Source of the DNA: an uncultured Acidimicrobiales bacterium
GTDB taxonomy: Bacteria > Actinomycetota > Acidimicrobiia > Acidimicrobiales > SZUA-35
Assembly (NCBI GenBank): GCA_938029215.1
Contig: CALHFG010000028.1
Span: forward strand, 1 to 40,869
Direction of reading: 5' to 3'
Length of the DNA: 40,869 nt
Shown here one piece after another: positions 38,857 through 40,869 of the stretch; position 1 is the first letter of the stretch, and every line of letters starts with the position of its first letter. Position numbers and translations under genes: made by a program. The notes beneath the pieces were generated by a model. The model ran no database searches. It was given only the letters and a program-made list of their open reading frames with translations, and had not been told where the DNA came from.

Positions 38857-40099
38857 CAGGCAGCCCTCAGTGCTTCGGTTGGGGCGAGACGGGCGGCCCG
38901 CATTGCTGGATAGAGACCCGCTACTGCGCCGATAACGAGTGCGGCGACTATGCCGCCGATGATCGCCAGGGTGGGAACCACCACATCCCATCCTTGGGAC
39001 CGGGCATACACCCACGTGACGAAGACTCCGAGAGCTACGCCACCGACCCCTCCGATCGCCGACAGCAGAAGGGACTCGGTGAGGAACTGACGACGAATAT
39101 GGGCTCGGGTAGCTCCGAGAGCGCGCCGCAATCCGATCTCGTTGCGCCGTTCGATCACGGCGATGACCATGACGTTGGCGATGCCGACCCCGCCGACCAG
39201 CAGAGACACGGCCCCGAGACCCAGAAACAGGTTGGTAAATGAGTCCTCGATGGCGTTTTGGGTTTCCAACAACTCCGATGGGCGAGAGGCTTCGACCTCC
39301 TCGGGGCTCGCTGGATCTGCAGTTGCAGGCAATACCGCTCGAACGTCGTCGACGAAGTTCGGATCAGTCCGGACGTACACGATCGATGGATTCAATTCGG
39401 CATCAAAGAGTTCTGCTGCCACCGGTTGTCCGATGAGGGCCGATCGATCGAGGTCGGCTGCCAGAGGAAACGGCTCAAGAATGCCGATCACGGTGAACCA
39501 CTCGTCGCCGATGTACAGCTGGATTCCCTGAGAGACATCGATGATGCCATGCCTCTCGGCGGCGACTGAGCCCAGAACGACGTTGGGGGTGGCGCCGGTG
39601 GCCTCGTCCAGCCAGATGCCGGCCGATAGCTCGCCGTTAAGGGTCGACAAGAGGTTCGTATCGGCCGCCACCACGGTGATGCCGCTCGTCTCGTTGGCGT
39701 TCACGAGGTCGTTGCGCAGCACGCTCTGCTCGAGCGTCACGACGTCAGCGGTGACTTCGACCGGTCCGATGCGGCTGATCTTCGCCGCCGTTTCCTCTGG
39801 CAGCACGCCATCGCCGCCGCCGAAACCTCCGCCGGGGGAGACCGTCAACAGGTTGGTTCCCAGCGCTTCGATTTGCTTGCGGAGGTCGGCCTGGCTCGAT
39901 TCGGACAGACCCAGCACGCCAACCATCGCTGCGATGCCGATCATGATGCCCAGTGCCGACAGAGCCGTTCTCATCTTTCGCGAGCGAAGCCCGCTACTCC
40001 CTACCGACAGGATGTCGGCAGGTAACAATCGGCTCGGTGGCAGCTTGTTCGGGCTCGCTGGCGCCAGTTGGGACTCGACAACTTCCTCAATTGCGGCCG

Positions 40100-40103
<4 letters not shown>
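38856..40103 (-). CDS. ABC transporter permease, MacB/FtsX type
   Basis: The 415-residue permease has an N-terminal helix after RSRKMRTALSALGIMIGIAA, a large outer MacB_PCD domain with EAGVRTVTPGGGFGGG-like LLTVSPGGGFGGGDG near residue 85, and three C-terminal helices. These carry the FtsX signature VMVIAVIERRNEIGLRRALG and a final VAALVIGAVAGLYPAMRAAR. Family members form MacAB-type exporters that move peptides, lipoproteins or antibiotics with an adaptor. It overlaps the ATPase gene by 4 nt and the adaptor by 1 nt. Confidence 0.9.
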
Positions 40104-40800
<697 letters not shown>

Positions 40801-40804
<4 letters not shown>

Positions 40805-40869
40805 TTTGGAACCACCACTTGATCGCCGGGAGCGAGGTCACCGGCGGTCACCTCCACCAGGCCGTCATC
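40801..40869 (-). CDS. C-terminus of a second adaptor protein, truncated at the window edge
   Basis: The last 22 codons before the TGA read D-D-G-L-V-E-V-T-A-G-D-L-A-P-G-D-Q-V-V-V-P-K. This is the usual ending of membrane-fusion (HlyD/MacA) proteins. The stop overlaps the ATPase start (ATGA). The rest of the gene lies beyond the right edge. Confidence 0.6.

Overview
The window is GC-rich, gene-dense chromosomal DNA from a free-living actinobacterium. The best guess is class Acidimicrobiia (Ilumatobacter/Microtrichales-like). This rests on a conservon-type GTPase cluster, ruvCAB-secDF-relA-hisS-aspS-rarA synteny, DUF2510 and DUF4214 proteins, an LppX/LprG-type lipoprotein, and many start codons placed 6-8 nt after a TANNNT -10 hexamer, which suggests leaderless transcripts. 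No rRNA, CRISPR array, insertion sequence, phage gene or integrase was seen.

Region 1 (1-3745) is a signalling conservon: a 5'-truncated NIT/HAMP-type sensor kinase, a Roadblock/LC7 protein, a DUF742 protein and a Ras-like GTPase. Region 2 (3799-22068) is housekeeping. It begins with ruvC-ruvA-ruvB behind a good LexA-box match, then queA. A secreted DUF4214-phosphodiester glycosidase follows. The minus-strand block yajC-secD-secF-tgt lies reversed between ruvB/queA and relA. After relA come two DUF2510 proteins, tRNA-Leu(UAG), hisS-aspS, a small membrane protein, rarA, a DUF948 protein and a companion gene. The Tgt has lost three of the four usual zinc ligands and carries a Val where bacterial enzymes have Cys in the base pocket.

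Region 3 (22086-33075) is accessory and catabolic: an NHL-repeat/thioredoxin-fold protein, an acyl-CoA synthetase, two coupled lipoproteins (one with a triplicated Cys repeat, one SSI-like), an alpha-methylacyl-CoA racemase, a membrane-anchored surface protein, a small 58-residue protein, a redoxin-fold protein, and two acyl-CoA dehydrogenases. One dehydrogenase has the architecture of (2S)-methylsuccinyl-CoA dehydrogenase. Together these point to fatty acid, branched acyl-CoA and perhaps ethylmalonyl-CoA metabolism.

Region 4 (33103-40869) holds mutY, divergent from the dehydrogenase across 27 bp with overlapping -10 elements. Next is an LprG-like lipoprotein overlapping a DHA2-type MFS transporter, an arrangement like the mycobacterial lprG-Rv1410c lipid-export operon. 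Here the transporter carries an extra membrane segment, a coiled coil and a beta-repeat tail. A HEPN-like/CBS fusion follows. Last, a minus-strand MacAB-like ABC operon runs off the right edge. The most promising unexplained items are the transporter-tail fusion with its internal ribosome site, the zinc-site-deficient Tgt, the HEPN-CBS protein and the coupled lipoprotein pair.
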